Below the pieces are notes generated by a model, which saw only the letters and a program-made list of their open reading frames with translations, did no database searches and was not told the DNA's origin. Below are positions 1 to 13,600 of a stretch of 64,000 nt of DNA, piece after piece; position 1 is the stretch's first letter; the number at the start of each line of letters is the position of its first letter. This DNA comes from Todiramphus chloris collaris (taxonomy: Eukaryota; Chordata; Aves; Coraciiformes; Alcedinidae). Both the position numbers and the translations under genes were made by a program. The stretch lies in NCBI GenBank assembly GCA_025345505.1, contig JANVCC010000062.1:11199412-11263411 (forward strand). Reading direction: 5' to 3'.

Positions 1-1503
1 TAATTTCTTTTATAAGTGGCGAATAAGGACCTTGAAATAAAAGTCAGAAGGTGTAAATGAAAAACAGAGATGCTTTTTTATTGTAAGGGTTTCAAATGTT
101 AGGTGGAAAATGGAAAGAAATGGGAAAGCAGCAACAGAATCATGGTATGTTTGATGTAGCATTTTACAGTAAACAAACTCTGCCTCGGTGACAAATAATA
201 TACAAGAGCTTTTAAAATTGCCTCCTTATAAAAACATACAGTTAGTTTAATATTTCAAAAATGAGAAACCATCACATGTATGAACATGAGAGACAGAGGC
301 AGTTATATGAGAGAGGGGGAAGAAGGAAGGCAGAGATAGTCCACACAGTAAGTTCAAGTTCTTTGAGGCTTCAAAATGCCAGGCTTCTTACATATCTATC
401 ACAGATAAAGGCTTTGGACTCTCTTGGGTTCCCCCCCCCCCCCAAAATAAAAGTTCTGTTCAGTACTTCAGTGTGCGTGTTTATAATGCTCGTGCAACCA
501 GGGAGTTACCATCAGGCAGAGAACTCGAACACTCAGCCGATTGTCGCTCTGAATTAAATATATAAACCCCTTATCTCTTGGCCTTCGCCTTTTGTATGAG
601 GTGAAGAACTTGGCTGCCTGTGAGGCTAAGAAAGGAAAGGGAAGACCTGCAGACAAAGCTATCTATAAGCCCACTCTGTGCATTGTAGTCTTCCCCCCTC
701 CACACACACGCACACCCTGCTGCTGCCAAAGCAGGCTGGCACTGTGCAGCATGGAGCCCTTGTGAAGCATCAATAAAGCGTAAGGCAGATTCGAAGAGCA
801 CTGGCACCTTTCAAACCAGCTGCTGTGTACTTTGGTGGGGGAGAGGGAAAGAACTTGAAAGCAAGCTCTGAGCAGGATACTTGAAGGCAGATTCTCATAG
901 CTTTGCTCTCAGTCAATAGCACTTGACTTCTACGGGAACCATTTGCACTTCTTGTGAAGTCAAATTCTCTCGGAGCAAGAGGCGTAAGAATCTAGTTTTT
1001 TACCTTGTGATCTATACTGATGTTACTGTGGTTCCTTCTTCCTCTCCAGATACTGCTTTTACAAAGCAAAGGCTATGGTCTACACAGCTTTGTAACAGTT
1101 CATAGATTTGGTTTTTATGCAATTATGAACTTGTTCAACAAAAATTAAAATTTTTGTCAGAATATATAAGGAAAATTTAAGAACATTCCTGTTTTTTTGT
1201 CCTTATTTCTAGTCTTAAGAATGGAAAAAAAAGTCTGATTCTTTTTTAGTGTTCACTGCATGTTTACCTACTGTACACTAAAGAAGAAAAACCTTTCCTT
1301 TGTAGAAAGGAAAAGAAAAACTCTACTTGAAGAGTAACTACTGAGCACACAGTATAGTGGTGAGATTTACCCTTACTACATGTTGTAGTTTGGCAAAAGA
1401 TATATAAAAAGTACTACTCGTTTCTTCGTATAAATAAATGTCTTTGTTAGAGCATGTTAGTATTTGTTTTCAGGACAAATACTTTTAAGTTTCAACAACT
1501 TAC
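1..1503 (-). other. SLC7A11 intron 5 (partial)
   Basis: Noncoding. It holds a 13-C run at 431-443 on the plus strand (G in the pre-mRNA) and AT-rich sequence. I see no exon and no recognisable transposon. Confidence 0.85.
431..443. repeat. C13 homopolymer in SLC7A11 intron 5
   Basis: Thirteen consecutive C on the plus strand followed by AAAATAAAA. Confidence 0.9.
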
Positions 1504-1603
1504 CAGCCTGAATAGGCATACATTCCTGAATAGAATGCAAGTGGCAATCCCATAACACTGGCATCATTCCCCGCAAATGCATTTTTGAAGTGCCGTGTTT
1601 CTC
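1504..1603 (-). CDS. SLC7A11: SLC7A11 coding exon 5 (residues 216-248 plus two bases)
   Basis: This 100-nt exon has acceptor TTGCAG and donor GTAAGT, ending in phase 2 inside Trp249. It encodes [20 protein letters not shown], then [13 protein letters not shown]. The first half is the extracellular TM5-TM6 loop, the most divergent part compared with human (QTQNFKDAFSGRDSSITR). The second half opens TM6 with Tyr244. It is the last exon in the window. I looked for exon 6 (expected product YLNFVTEEVENPEKTIP) to its left and did not find it. Confidence 0.94.
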
Positions 1604-4600
1604 CTGCAACATCAACAAAAACAATATTGGAAAATAAGCTCCTTGGTCACCTACTACTTTAAAACAAATAAATATATCACACCACAGAACATTTAATCAC
1701 CCAACAGCTCACGGACTTGAAGTTCTGCCCTTGACCCTCATTTCTGACCCAACCTTGCAGCCATAATCTGCCAGCAATTGTAAAAGGTTTTATGTGTCCC
1801 TAGTCATGCAATAGCAGGATTTGACCTATTAGGTTTTTTTGTTTTCATAGTATTCTGAGCTTGATGACACTCACTGTACTGTCATCTCCAGCAGTGACTT
1901 AGATCAACATGAAAAAGCAGAATGAGCTCCGTAGTTTTTCCTGTGGAAAAATTCACTTGTTTAAAATTTTAAACTGAAGGAACAGTGCTAGCATTTCATG
2001 CATAAGCAACATTTTTAAGGTCAACAATCCCAGTACCCTAAACATTTCTACCACTGAAAAATTTAGTCACTACCTACCACATTATAGTCAGTACTGTATT
2101 AATATTACACTAAGAAAGAATTACATACCTATAAATGCAAACATGTAAGAGCTGTATTCTGTTCTTATTAATTTACAAGGTGCTCTATGGATTGCAAGAC
2201 CTCTCTACAATACCCCAGATTCCCTGAGAAACAACGACCATCCACAGGAAAGGAGCAGTAACAAGCAGAATTAATTCAGACTTAAATTAGCCATGGGTCA
2301 AATCCTCCACCCTTTACACAGTGTTTTCTGAGCTGTCAGTCAAAATTCCTACTGAAGCAGAGGCTTTTGTGGGTAAGGGAAGAGCTGTGGCCAGAGAAAG
2401 GTCTCAAGAGGGAACCAGAGATGATATTTGAGCTACTTAAGAGCAACAAACCCCATCCAAACCTGGGTCAGGCCTGCTCCAAAGGCCTAAGGAAAATGGG
2501 GCAGATGGAAAACAGAGAGAAATTCTGCACATGAAAGGAGGTGAGGGAAGAGGCTTTGTAACTGCCAGAAAGGAAGTGAAAAACACGAAAATAGAAATAG
2601 TGATTCAGCAGAGGGATACACAAGAAAACTTTTTATTTTGGAACCTATTGCTAACCACAGAGAGCTGCCTGTCCCTGAGAGGCTGAGCTCACCACAGAGC
2701 TTAATGCTGCACCGTTGACTCGGACGCATGCTTTGCGAAGCGTCATAAAAAAGCATCCCCAGGGACAGAGCCAACAACTGTGATCATTTTTGTTAGATAA
2801 AATCTGCCACCAATTCATTAAAAAGCACTCCCCATTCCGACCCTCTGCGCTCCCAGTGCTTTGTGTACTTCTTGCAAAGAGAGTGAGCTGGGGCTTGTTA
2901 CCACCTCACACCCGCTGCTGAGAGGCCTGCGATGGAAAAGCCTCATCAAGTAGCTGAGCACATGTCAGTGAAGAGAGTTTCTCTGCCAGCGAGACTTTCT
3001 CTACCCAAACCACTTCCAGAGAGCCTGTGCTGGGTGCTGCTGGGGGGAACAAAGGTGTGTTTTCACAATCCTTGCTTATGCAGTCATGTTGATAAAGGCT
3101 GTAGGGTAATTCTGGCCATCCAAATACTACTCCTTTCTTTCCCTGTGCTTGGGTTAGCCCCAGACTATTGCCTTTCGCTATGTGCTTCAGTTTTGCACTT
3201 GGAAGAAGGAAAGCATTCATACAGCGTGGACTTGCAGGCGGGAAGCCCACGAAAGCACTAGCTAATTACAGTTTCTCTTGCCAGTATATCACTTTTACCT
3301 TCACATTTTACATTACCAAAGTGGCAGAACAGCATTCATAATACTGTTTCTTTCTTATATTCCCCAACTCTGAGCCTCCTCCACCACCACATACCCAGTA
3401 CTTAACAGGACTGGATATTAGCCCAGTTCAAGGTGATATATTCTGCCTGGATGAGGCATGAGCTGTGGGGAGGGATATGCCCTTCTGTCATTAAAACCCA
3501 TCCTGCACCTTTCACAAAGTTCACACCCAAGACAAATTACAGAGAAGAGCAACCCAGTTGCTCGTTTGAAAATCGAGTCTGATCTGAACAGACTCATCGG
3601 AATGCTGAAGGAAATACCAGTTGATCCCAGTGTAGTTCCACTTCTAATCAATTACATGACAGTACAGGGCTTCAGTTAAGTAAGCACAGACTAATTAAGA
3701 GATTTTGCTGCTATAAGCATTATTTGGTGGAAGCAGGTGGAGAAAGACTGGGGAGGGTAAAGATAAAAGCACTTTAAAAGCATTTACTTTTCATTTCATA
3801 CCTTTAATTAGCTGAATAACTCCAGGGACTATAATTATCAGAATTGCTACAAGCTTGCAAAAGGTAAGGAAAATCTGAATGCGGGCACTCCAGCTGACAC
3901 TTGTGCTATTCAGGACCATCACCAGTGCTGCAAGGAGAAAAAGAAAAGTCAGAATGAAATACTCATGTCGCTGAAATCACCACAGAAATTTTTGCCAGCA
4001 GAGAGGCCATACACAGAACAGATCCTGATGCATTCAAGGAAATACACCCTGATAACCTTCTCCTGCTGCTCCCTCCCACTTCTCAACGTCCCCTTCCAGA
4101 TGCCACACAAACCACTTGAGCTGGACCCCACTGCCTGACCTACTGTGCAGCCCATCCGTCTCTCCGTTCTCTGCCTGGCTCCCTCCACACCCAATTACAG
4201 CTTCGTGTACCCAGAATTGTTAGCTGCTGGTAGACAATAGGCTGTCAGGACCCCGCCTCGGATGAAAGCAATTAATCGCCCAACCCTTGTCACTCCAAAT
4301 TTCTGTATCAGAACCAGTTTGAGTACAGAGTTGCACTTTCAGAAAACAGTAATGATGACTAATCATATTAAACTTTTTCACCCCCATTTAGGCCCTGCAT
4401 ATATTTGTCACTCACTACGTTATTTAGCCTTGCTCCTCTTTTCCACCTTTTTTCCTCCATTGTTGCCATACCATCAGAGATGCAGGAGGATCTGAGCCCA
4501 AGTAATGTGCCTGACCTTGTTGGGAACTGGTGAGTAAAGAGAGACCTCTTACTTCTTGGAAACAAAGCCCACCAACATGTAGAGTGGTAAGTGAGAAGGG

Positions 4601-7600
4601 GTTCTATGTCCTGCCTGATCTGCTCACATCTCCTGGGTCAGGGAGGTCATCTTCTGGCCTTTACTACAGCACTGACTGACAGAAGGACAGAAAGTCTTAT
4701 CAGTCAAGTGCCATTTGTTCCAGCTTATTTAAGCAATTACCCTGACAAAACAGGATCAATAAAGGAGTTTAGATAATAATAAAATAAAAAAAATACCTGA
4801 AGAATGAAAAATATGAGTCATTCCACTAGATAAAAAGCCCCTTTCCTCTTCTGCTTCTGGGAAGGGTGAACATAGCCAAACAAACCTGCTCACTCATCTT
4901 CTCTTTCTTGGTATCATATGGAGCTAATGGATTAGCTCCGCATCACAGTCCTCCCATACTTCAAACTCTCTCAAGAGCACCAGTGTGCCTGTATTATCAG
5001 CCATATCATGCATCTTGGGATGCATGAAAACACAAGTTGCTCTCTCCTGTCAGAGTCTGGAAGTTAGTTCGTATGAGCTAGCACTGTAAATCTGGTGTGG
5101 TGCAGGCTTTCTGGCAGCAAGACACACTGATTTAGCCCAAGTCTTCTATAGAGATTCTGTTCACTGGCAAGACCAAAAAATAGATCATAAAAAATTCTTC
5201 TCAGTTTGAGCCAAAAGTACTTTTCTTCAATGGAATATGGAGAAAATTCCAAGTAATTTGCATTTCAATGTAATTTTCAGGTATTTTTAATAAAATAAAA
5301 ATTCCAGGAAAAAAAACCCCAAAACATAAAAAGTATTTTGGCGAATTTTTATTTGGGAGCAATTCACCAAGTAAAACCTTAAAGGTCAAAATGTTTTGCC
5401 AGTTCTGTAGTTCACTGCATTTCAGAACTGAGATGTTCTCTTCTAAGTCACAAAGACATCAGTAGGACCGCTACAAAGTATCACTGGAGATGATACTAAA
5501 ACAAATAAACACTAATTTTTTGCCTTACTACCTCCACGTATACCTCTGCTTGTCAGGAAACAGAAAAACCCAGAAGCCTAAGTCATTACTCTGTTGTCCC
5601 AATACCACCCTGACATGCTCATTCAAATGTTGAAAGACCCCTTTAGGTTGCTGCTGAATATTAGTGCTGGTTGAGGCTTCCCCTCTTTTCCCTTGATTGC
5701 TGTCAGGAGTTTCAGGACAATTACCAGGAAGGTTAACAACTGTCAGGTAAGGAAAATATATTTAAAATACTCATTTGATCAAGGGTGTTTAAATTATAAA
5801 GAAAATTCAGTGACATAAACGAGCACTGGCTTACTTCAAGATTCCTAGAAAGTTCAGGATATCTTACTTCTCTCTCCCAGAAGATGAAGTCCAGGCAGGG
5901 ACCAGGCCACAAGAAAGATGTCAAGGAATAGTTTTATGTGTAAGAAAGTATCTGCAGTTTGACATCCAGCTTAGTCAGAACTTGAGCTGACTGCAGCAAT
6001 CAGTCTGCTATCTTACACAGGTCAGGATAATAATGTGATGGCAAACTCGTACAAACACTAGTGTCAGCTCACACAGAAACTCATAAACTTCCTTGCTGGC
6101 CAGACACACACGATTCACCAGCCCCAAATCTGTATATGAAGACACCCTACTCACAAGCAGGTCAAAACCTTCTCCATAGCCAAAGGTGAATTCAAGCCAG
6201 CTGAACATTTCATCTGAGGATTTCTGATCAAATAGCAAAAGCAAAACGGACCCTGACAAGGACCTTCATTTAATCAGCAAGCTGAAGGGACACTACACCT
6301 GCAGTCAGTCCAGGGCACATGCTGTCAGCTTTGCTGGGCCTCTATAAGAGAAGTCTTTTACAGAGCTGGATGATGGCACAGATACAGTCATTCGGGTTGT
6401 AGGGCTGAGACTCAAGTTATTAGAAGATTTGAGACCAATTTGATATTTTTTGGAATTTCACTGTATTTGACTTAATAGGCTATAAGATTTTACAGTCATC
6501 TTATAATATTTAGTCTTAGCAGTTCTATGTGCATAACAGACTGGGCTTATACTGATATCACACATCAGCACCATACTGGTTGTGTTAGTTGTGAAAAGAA
6601 ACAGAGAAGTGGAGTCATGAATAAAGCTGCCAAAGAGCAGGAAAAGAACAGGACAAATGTGCTTTGGATTTAAGAAAGAAATTATATCTTGGGACTATGC
6701 TCATTATTCAACAACCCTCTTCTATGATCAGGGACTTACGGAGACACTTCAAGAAACTGATTGCAGAAACTTTGATACAGAATCACAGCAAGGATCTGAA
6801 GGAAGCAGCAACTTCCCAGACAAAAGGATGGTGAAAGGACTCATATCTAACTTTGCTAACTAGAAGTCAGGCATCTAGTGTGGCTACATCCTCTGCAAAG
6901 AGACATTTATCTCTAGAGGATGAATCACAGCACCTCTTTCAGATGGCTATCCTGGATGAGATGAGTTGCCTTCAGCGACTGTCTCTCTCCCTCTTTCTCC
7001 AATAACTCTATGGGGAGCATAGACAATTGGCTTTACCTAAACACCCAACTAAAAGTGAGACAAATCCCAACTGAGAGGAATATGCAGGGGTTCATGAACA
7101 AACACAATGGTAACACCAACCACGTGCGCTGCTTTACACAATCTCTTTCCTTCACATAGCCACAGCTGTAGATGGATAAGGAAATCTAATGGAGCAGCAA
7201 GCACTGCATCCTGGCCTACTTTTCAAGAATATATATACCATATTTATACTTGCTTCAGTGGGAAACCAAGTAAACTGCCCTCCTCTAGCTTGTCAGGCTT
7301 CCAGGGTCAAAGCATTCACACAAAAGCAAAAAACACTCTCAGTTTGCAGATCCTTATGTGTCAATTAAAATGAAGTCACAGGAGGCACAAAAGCACCCAT
7401 CAGAGGAGCTTTTGCTATCCCTGCTAGCCAAGAGATGTCTTCATTTAAACTGCTTGTCTGAAAACTCCACATTTATACCAATAAAGCCCTGGGCATGAAT
7501 ATTTGCCAGAAAGCTCTGTACAACTGACCATGGATTTCAAGCATAGTATTGCCTCTAACAACCACAGTTGGGGGAATCTGAGGGTTTGGGAAGAACTCCG

Positions 7601-10600
7601 AAAAAAAAAAAAGGGGGGATGTGGGGGGAATGATATGTTATTGTGGTGTAAAATGACGAAAATATACATGCATGACTGTAAAAACTTTAAAAACATGTGT
7701 GAGTTGGTAACCTGCTTTCAGTCTCACAGTCTTTAATAGCTGAAACCTGTTTATCTGCTTTCTGATATGGAGGCCAAGTGAATAGATTAGAACAGGCTCA
7801 GTTAAGATTGCCTATCTTTTCAGGTTACATATTGATAGCACAGTTCAATACCTTTGCACAGTATAATTTATCCCTTCCTTAGGTGAGGCTTTAGACACTC
7901 CCTCACTGGGGTTCTGAAGATCAGTTTAGACAAACATCTGTCAGAATTGTTTAGATATGCTGATTGTGTTTGGGGGCAGGGGATCAGCTGGAGATTATTC
8001 AAAATCTCTTCTTGCCCTTACTAGTACGATCAGAAATGAAGAGGTAAAACTACAGGACAAAGTGTTACACAAGGACAGAGCTTAATGATGTTTCCCAGCA
8101 CCGTTCCCCCCACACAGTACAGACAGATTTGCAGTGAGCACTCTGTCATCAGGCGCAGGAGGGAGAAGGGACCAGGAACGGATAAGGAGACAAAAGGCAC
8201 ATCAGTTCACTTGCTGAGGAACTGAAAACTTTCAGTGGAAGCAAACGCTACCTGTGGCACCATTAAATTGGATTAGAAGATCTTCAGGGCTCCAGTATGT
8301 CTGTTCAGTTCAACACAGCTTTATCTTACCTATCACTCTGCCTACCTCTGCAATACAAAACTTTCGTAACAGTTATCACCACAACAGCTAATTCCTGCCA
8401 TACAGGAATAACATTTTGGGATCCCTGAGCTGAAGAAGTGGGGCGTACAATCAAAAACTACCACAAATGAAAACTCCATGGTAGACGAATAAAGTCTCAG
8501 TCTGACACATGGCTGCTTCCTCAGCATTCTCCCACTCACCACTCTGAACTTTCTACACGAACCCCTTCTTTTGATGAAACGACAGCTCATCCTACCTGCT
8601 CTGTACAGACCCGTGCTCACCCCAGGAGCAGTCTGCTGTGAACTCCTCTCTCCCTTGAGGCTGTAATTATTTCAGCATAACTTCACCCCCCCTGCAATGC
8701 TGCTTCTTTGCTTAATTACTTTGTGAAACCCTGGTTTATAACACAGATTTTCAATTAAATTAAAAGCAATAAAAACCTCTCTCAAATTGTTCACTTATTG
8801 TGCTTGAATCACATGCACTTAACAAAATGCTTTCATGGAGTCCTCGCTTAACATTCCTTCTGTCTCAGTGACCTTGAAGTTACTGAACATCTGTTTCACC
8901 CTTATCTTGCACTGAAATATTTTAGACAGATGTAGCTATAAAAAGTCATTGACCTCAAAATTCAAGCCCTTAATTCAATTATTCCTATGAAACCTATAGT
9001 TTGTGCATAATTAAGTTAGAAAGAAATGCTGTCTCACACCGATTTTTTTTTTTTTTTTAAAACACTCCTGGCAGAAGGGAACTCTTATCCAGAGAGCTCC
9101 TACAAAAAGCCACAGTAACCTGGAGACCGGAAATTTCAATGTCAATTGAACTCCCTACCCCAAAGAAAGAAGTAGTCGTCTGAACCTATTATTGTGCAAA
9201 ACTGAAGGGGTCTCCTGTGTGCCTTTGATCATTTTGCATGTCTTAATTCCTTTTTCCAGTCCTTTTGTTCCTGATGCGTGCACTGACCAAATTGGAAGGA
9301 ACAATCTGTTACTAATTATTCAGGTCTACTCTGCACTCTCCTCCCAGCACAGCTGAATGCGAATGTGTGCACAAGAAGCATCATCACCAATGACCAGACA
9401 GAACTGGAAACAAGCTGCTAGTGCTATAGGCACACGGCTCCAGGGTCCCATTTGCATCACGATTCGTGCCTTCCCATTGCATGCAGCCTCCCACACCAGC
9501 CCAGGTACACTGTGAAACTGCTGGTCTCAGGGTAGCCTCCCCCCTTCCACTGTCAGTTATTGGTCCTCTGTAGCTCTAAATGGTCCCTTTCACACTAATT
9601 GCAAAGTTAGCAAGAGTAGGGCAAGCTGTTGGTAACAGCCATGCGTCGTCACCAAGCCGTACACCCTGCTCCCAAAGTCATCAGCTGGTTTCCTGCTTCC
9701 TGAACCACCAAGTGCCTTGAGATGTTTTATTGCTGTAAAGAACAGAGTGGGACTAGGGAAAATGATCTCATGTTGCCTGTGCGCCACTCAAGAGAACTAC
9801 ATTTCTTCATGGCATCATACTTGGCACTCAATTGCCTTCTAAAACAGAGGTAGAGCAAAGCACTTAAAATCAGGTAATCATTCTTCCATATCTCTGGCAT
9901 TGGCTCACCATTTCTTAAGGACTGAAATTGCTTCCACAAAAGTAACGAGAGTTCTGACATTAATTCAAGTGGCAACAAAATCAACCTTGGCAATAGATTC
10001 TCCCTGCCATTAATAAAGTCTGCTATTCTTTTTACTACCGTGTATGTTCGCAAACACACATACCCAGGCAAAAAGTCACGCTGATGCCCTTGGCACTGGA
10101 TGCACAGTCATTTTGTAATGATTCACATCAAACGACTACCTGTTCAGTGTGTGATTACTTTTTCCCCCCCCCCCCCCCCCCCCATTTACATCATCTTTAA
10201 TCTTCCCTGAAACCTAAAATTGGATACTTACTGATGCCAACAGCTGTAATAAGTTTAATCGCAAGTTCTGGGATTTCACACTGCATAAAGAAAGGCTCCA
10301 AAATGTAACGTCCAAATGCCAGCGATATCACTGCTGTGGCAGCAGGGCTAGAGTAAAAACAACAGCAAAAAAAAAACAAAAAAACAAAAAAACCCACTAA
10401 ATTAATCTGCAATAGTACATAGATAACATTCTTATGGGAATATGCTGTAACTTTATAATCACAGAGCTGTGAACTGTACCTTCTTTGGTGCCTGTTTGTA
10501 ACTATGGTATCATGTACCATGATTTCCGAGCGTAGCAGGAAACCACAAGCAGTTGAACTGCGCTCGGTGGTTCTGATCTTGACAGTAACACCCTTACCAG

Positions 10601-13600
10601 ACTCGCTCTTACAACTTCCACGTTGTGAAGCCATAAACAGACATAATCTTCATTCACTCACCTAAAGCAAACATGGCCCAAATCAGATTACATGGGCAAA
10701 ACCCTGAGTTAAAGTTGTTGAGGACTGAATTGTAGTGGCCAGTTATGCATCATCCCTCAGAGACATAGGCAAATTAATTTCAAACAAGCTGAGAATTCCA
10801 CTTTACTAAAATAAGTCTCCAAAACCTACCCAAGTCTGCTATTAAAACCTGAGCCGATGCAAAACATGAATAAAATTGGAATTTCTTAAATACAACTTGT
10901 TCCATTAACTAACAACTTCTTAGCACTGCGAGAGAGCAAAATCCCTCCAAGCACAGAAAGCACCTAACATGGAACAGATAAATGTGAAGAAAGGTATGTA
11001 TTTAGTGCATTTACAAATTTGAAATACTCACAATATTCATACAGCCCTTCTCTCTGAAGCAAGCTAAGTATTTGCCAGAAGCCTTAGCACTGACACATAT
11101 GAGCAACAAATTACCCTGTGCCTTGGATCAGACATTGTCTATGTCTAACATTTCCAGCAGTCTGCTAACATTGGGTTTGGGAGGGCATTTTCACCCTTCT
11201 TAGTGATGGGATCATCTTAGTTGGTGGGATCTGTGCTTCATCACATACCCACACACATCAAGGACAGAAAGGCATATAATGCTGTCTCAATGGATTTTTG
11301 AGTTCAACAAGAGTCCATGACAATTTCTTGTGAAAAAAAAATCTAAAGCATTTAATAAAATTATGCCTCAGCTTAATAGAATTTTAATAAAAACCGTTGC
11401 TAAAAATTCTATGGAACAGTGTAAAAATTCTGCAAAGAAGTTATTATTCTCCATCGAATGATAATGGAATTTTCCAAAAGACAGTTATGCCTTTGAAACA
11501 AACCCCGTTTTCTTAGCATTATGACTCAACCAAAACATCTCACATAGCACTGGACCAAACTGCAGAGCAACAAAGAACAGAAGTATCTTCCTTGGAAAGT
11601 TTCTGCGTGGACGAGCGAGGGCTGCTGCTTGCGTGTCCCCCATGCACGAGGACTGTTCCTCTCACTAGTCAAAAACTGGCTTTGCAACTTTTGCCTTCAC
11701 CCAGGGACCAAACATCCTCTCTGCTGAATTTACACAGACTGGCTTTACCTCGGTGCAATATTTCTGATTTACATAAAAGATCACCGGGCTTCTGGCTTTT
11801 AAGCACTGCAACTTGCCAAAAGTAGTTTGAAGTGTCCTAAATCAAATGAAAGGTTAGATCTTCAGAGCTTTCCCAGACTTTTTCCTCAGTCTTGGCTCCT
11901 TTTTCCAGAACTTGGATTTTTCCCTCTAAGAACGGCCTTTTTAAAGAGGCAGTCGCTGCTATCCACACCATTATGCTTTTAGAAACATAGCTCCTAAATG
12001 ATACCTCTAATAAATAGCACTCTCATATTGCTGTGTTTGTGGGGAGATGTTGCTGGCAACGTAGTCAGTCAACGGAGGTAGAAGTTAAAGGAACAGGGCA
12101 TTTTCCTTTTGACTTTTAGTCCTGTTGACAAGCCAGCAGTCTCCTAACAGCTTTACGTTCAGGAGTGGAAAGAAAGGGCATTATCGGCCTTCATGGAAGG
12201 GCAAGGAGCACAAAAAGCAACTGGGAAAGGAGCGGGTACCTGTTTCTCAGCAGATACCATGGATGAGTGAGTCACTTGGCAGCACACTCTCATCCAGCCT
12301 GTGTTTAGCAACCCCCATAGTTAAGCACTACGGGCAATGCATTTGCAGAGTTGTCTTCACTTGTTTGAAAAGTTGGGTTTTTTTTTCTTTTTATGGTATG
12401 TAATATACCCACCATCTGACTTCTGGGGAGACGGAAAGTTACCACTTGTTTGGGATGAGGAGCAGCGCAGTGTCAGGCACATCTAAGAAGGAGGTGATGC
12501 TGGTGCAGTTTAATCGGTACATGGGCTTAGGTTAAGTGTGTCTTAGAAATAGCCACTGAAAAGACACCTGAGAGCAGGAAATGTTTATTTGATTGCAGCT
12601 GCTCCACCAGCCGGCAGGTGTGATAATCCTGCAGTCTTTCAGAGGAAAAAACCAGCTTAGCTGAGAAGTGCTTGTGCAACTTCATCTACTGAAAAAAACC
12701 CTAGATATATAGCAGGTCTCAACCTCTTTGATAGCAACGGCCAATTAGTTTACCGATGCAGAAGTCAGGTAAAAAACTCTACACAGAGTTTCGGCAGCGC
12801 CGCTCCGATCGTCACAAGTTATAACAAGTACGCCTCGCTTGCTGCCTCTCACATTTGACATTAAAGAATCCACTGATGTTCATTCCCCATGCAAGATGAT
12901 TATTTTCTGGGTGTGGGACAGATCACGATGACTAACAGTCTTTTCCTGACACTCCTGGGACACTGTCACATGTTAAAAACAAAAAAACAATCATTTTGCA
13001 AAGAGAGGGATTTATGAAGCCTGGTTTCTCTGTGGGTGTTCGTGCCTAGGTTAATAAGCCCCCCCTGCCTAGGCAGGCACAGTTAAGAGGGGGATTTCTG
13101 ATACTGCTCTCTCCTGTTGATTCTATGACACGCAATGATGAAGCTACCGTCACAGTACCGTGCTTCTCACGGTGAAAACACAGGTCTGTTTCCTCCGTCT
13201 GGTTTTCCTTCTTGGCAAAAAGTTAATACCATTGAGACATCTGTTCTTTCATCATGTTTGATGGAAATTACGCAGTTAATTCAAAGGTTACATATAGGTG
13301 GGGAGGATGTAAGGGACCATCTGACACACACAGCGATTTCCTCCGGAAACAAGATCAGGATTTATAGCCTCATAATGACTCGGCACTGTCAGTGCTTTTC
13401 AACTCAACAGTCTGTGCTAGAACTTGTCAATATTATGTAAACATAGTTGTGACTTGAAATGAGGCTTGTGCTTTTGTGACTAATTTGCTGATTGCGGAAG
13501 AGAGGGGAAAGGAGTGCTAACTAGCCTGAGGCAGGAATGCAGCATTCCCAAAGTCATTCTGCACAAGTGAGTTGTAACAAGCTCTCCAGCCTCGGCGATA

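Noticed and set aside
1-1503. SLC7A11 exon 6
   Set aside because: No minus-strand frame here encodes the expected TM6-TM7 sequence; the exon must lie further left.
2906-3261. Overlapping frames of about 110 codons on both strands in intron 4
   Set aside because: Unrecognised products, no splice context, and a GC-richer patch readily gives such frames by chance.
9727-10071. Minus-strand 114-codon frame just downstream of exon 3 as an extra exon
   Set aside because: Exon 3 joins exon 4 in phase with the known protein and no indel, leaving no room for it; the product is not recognised.
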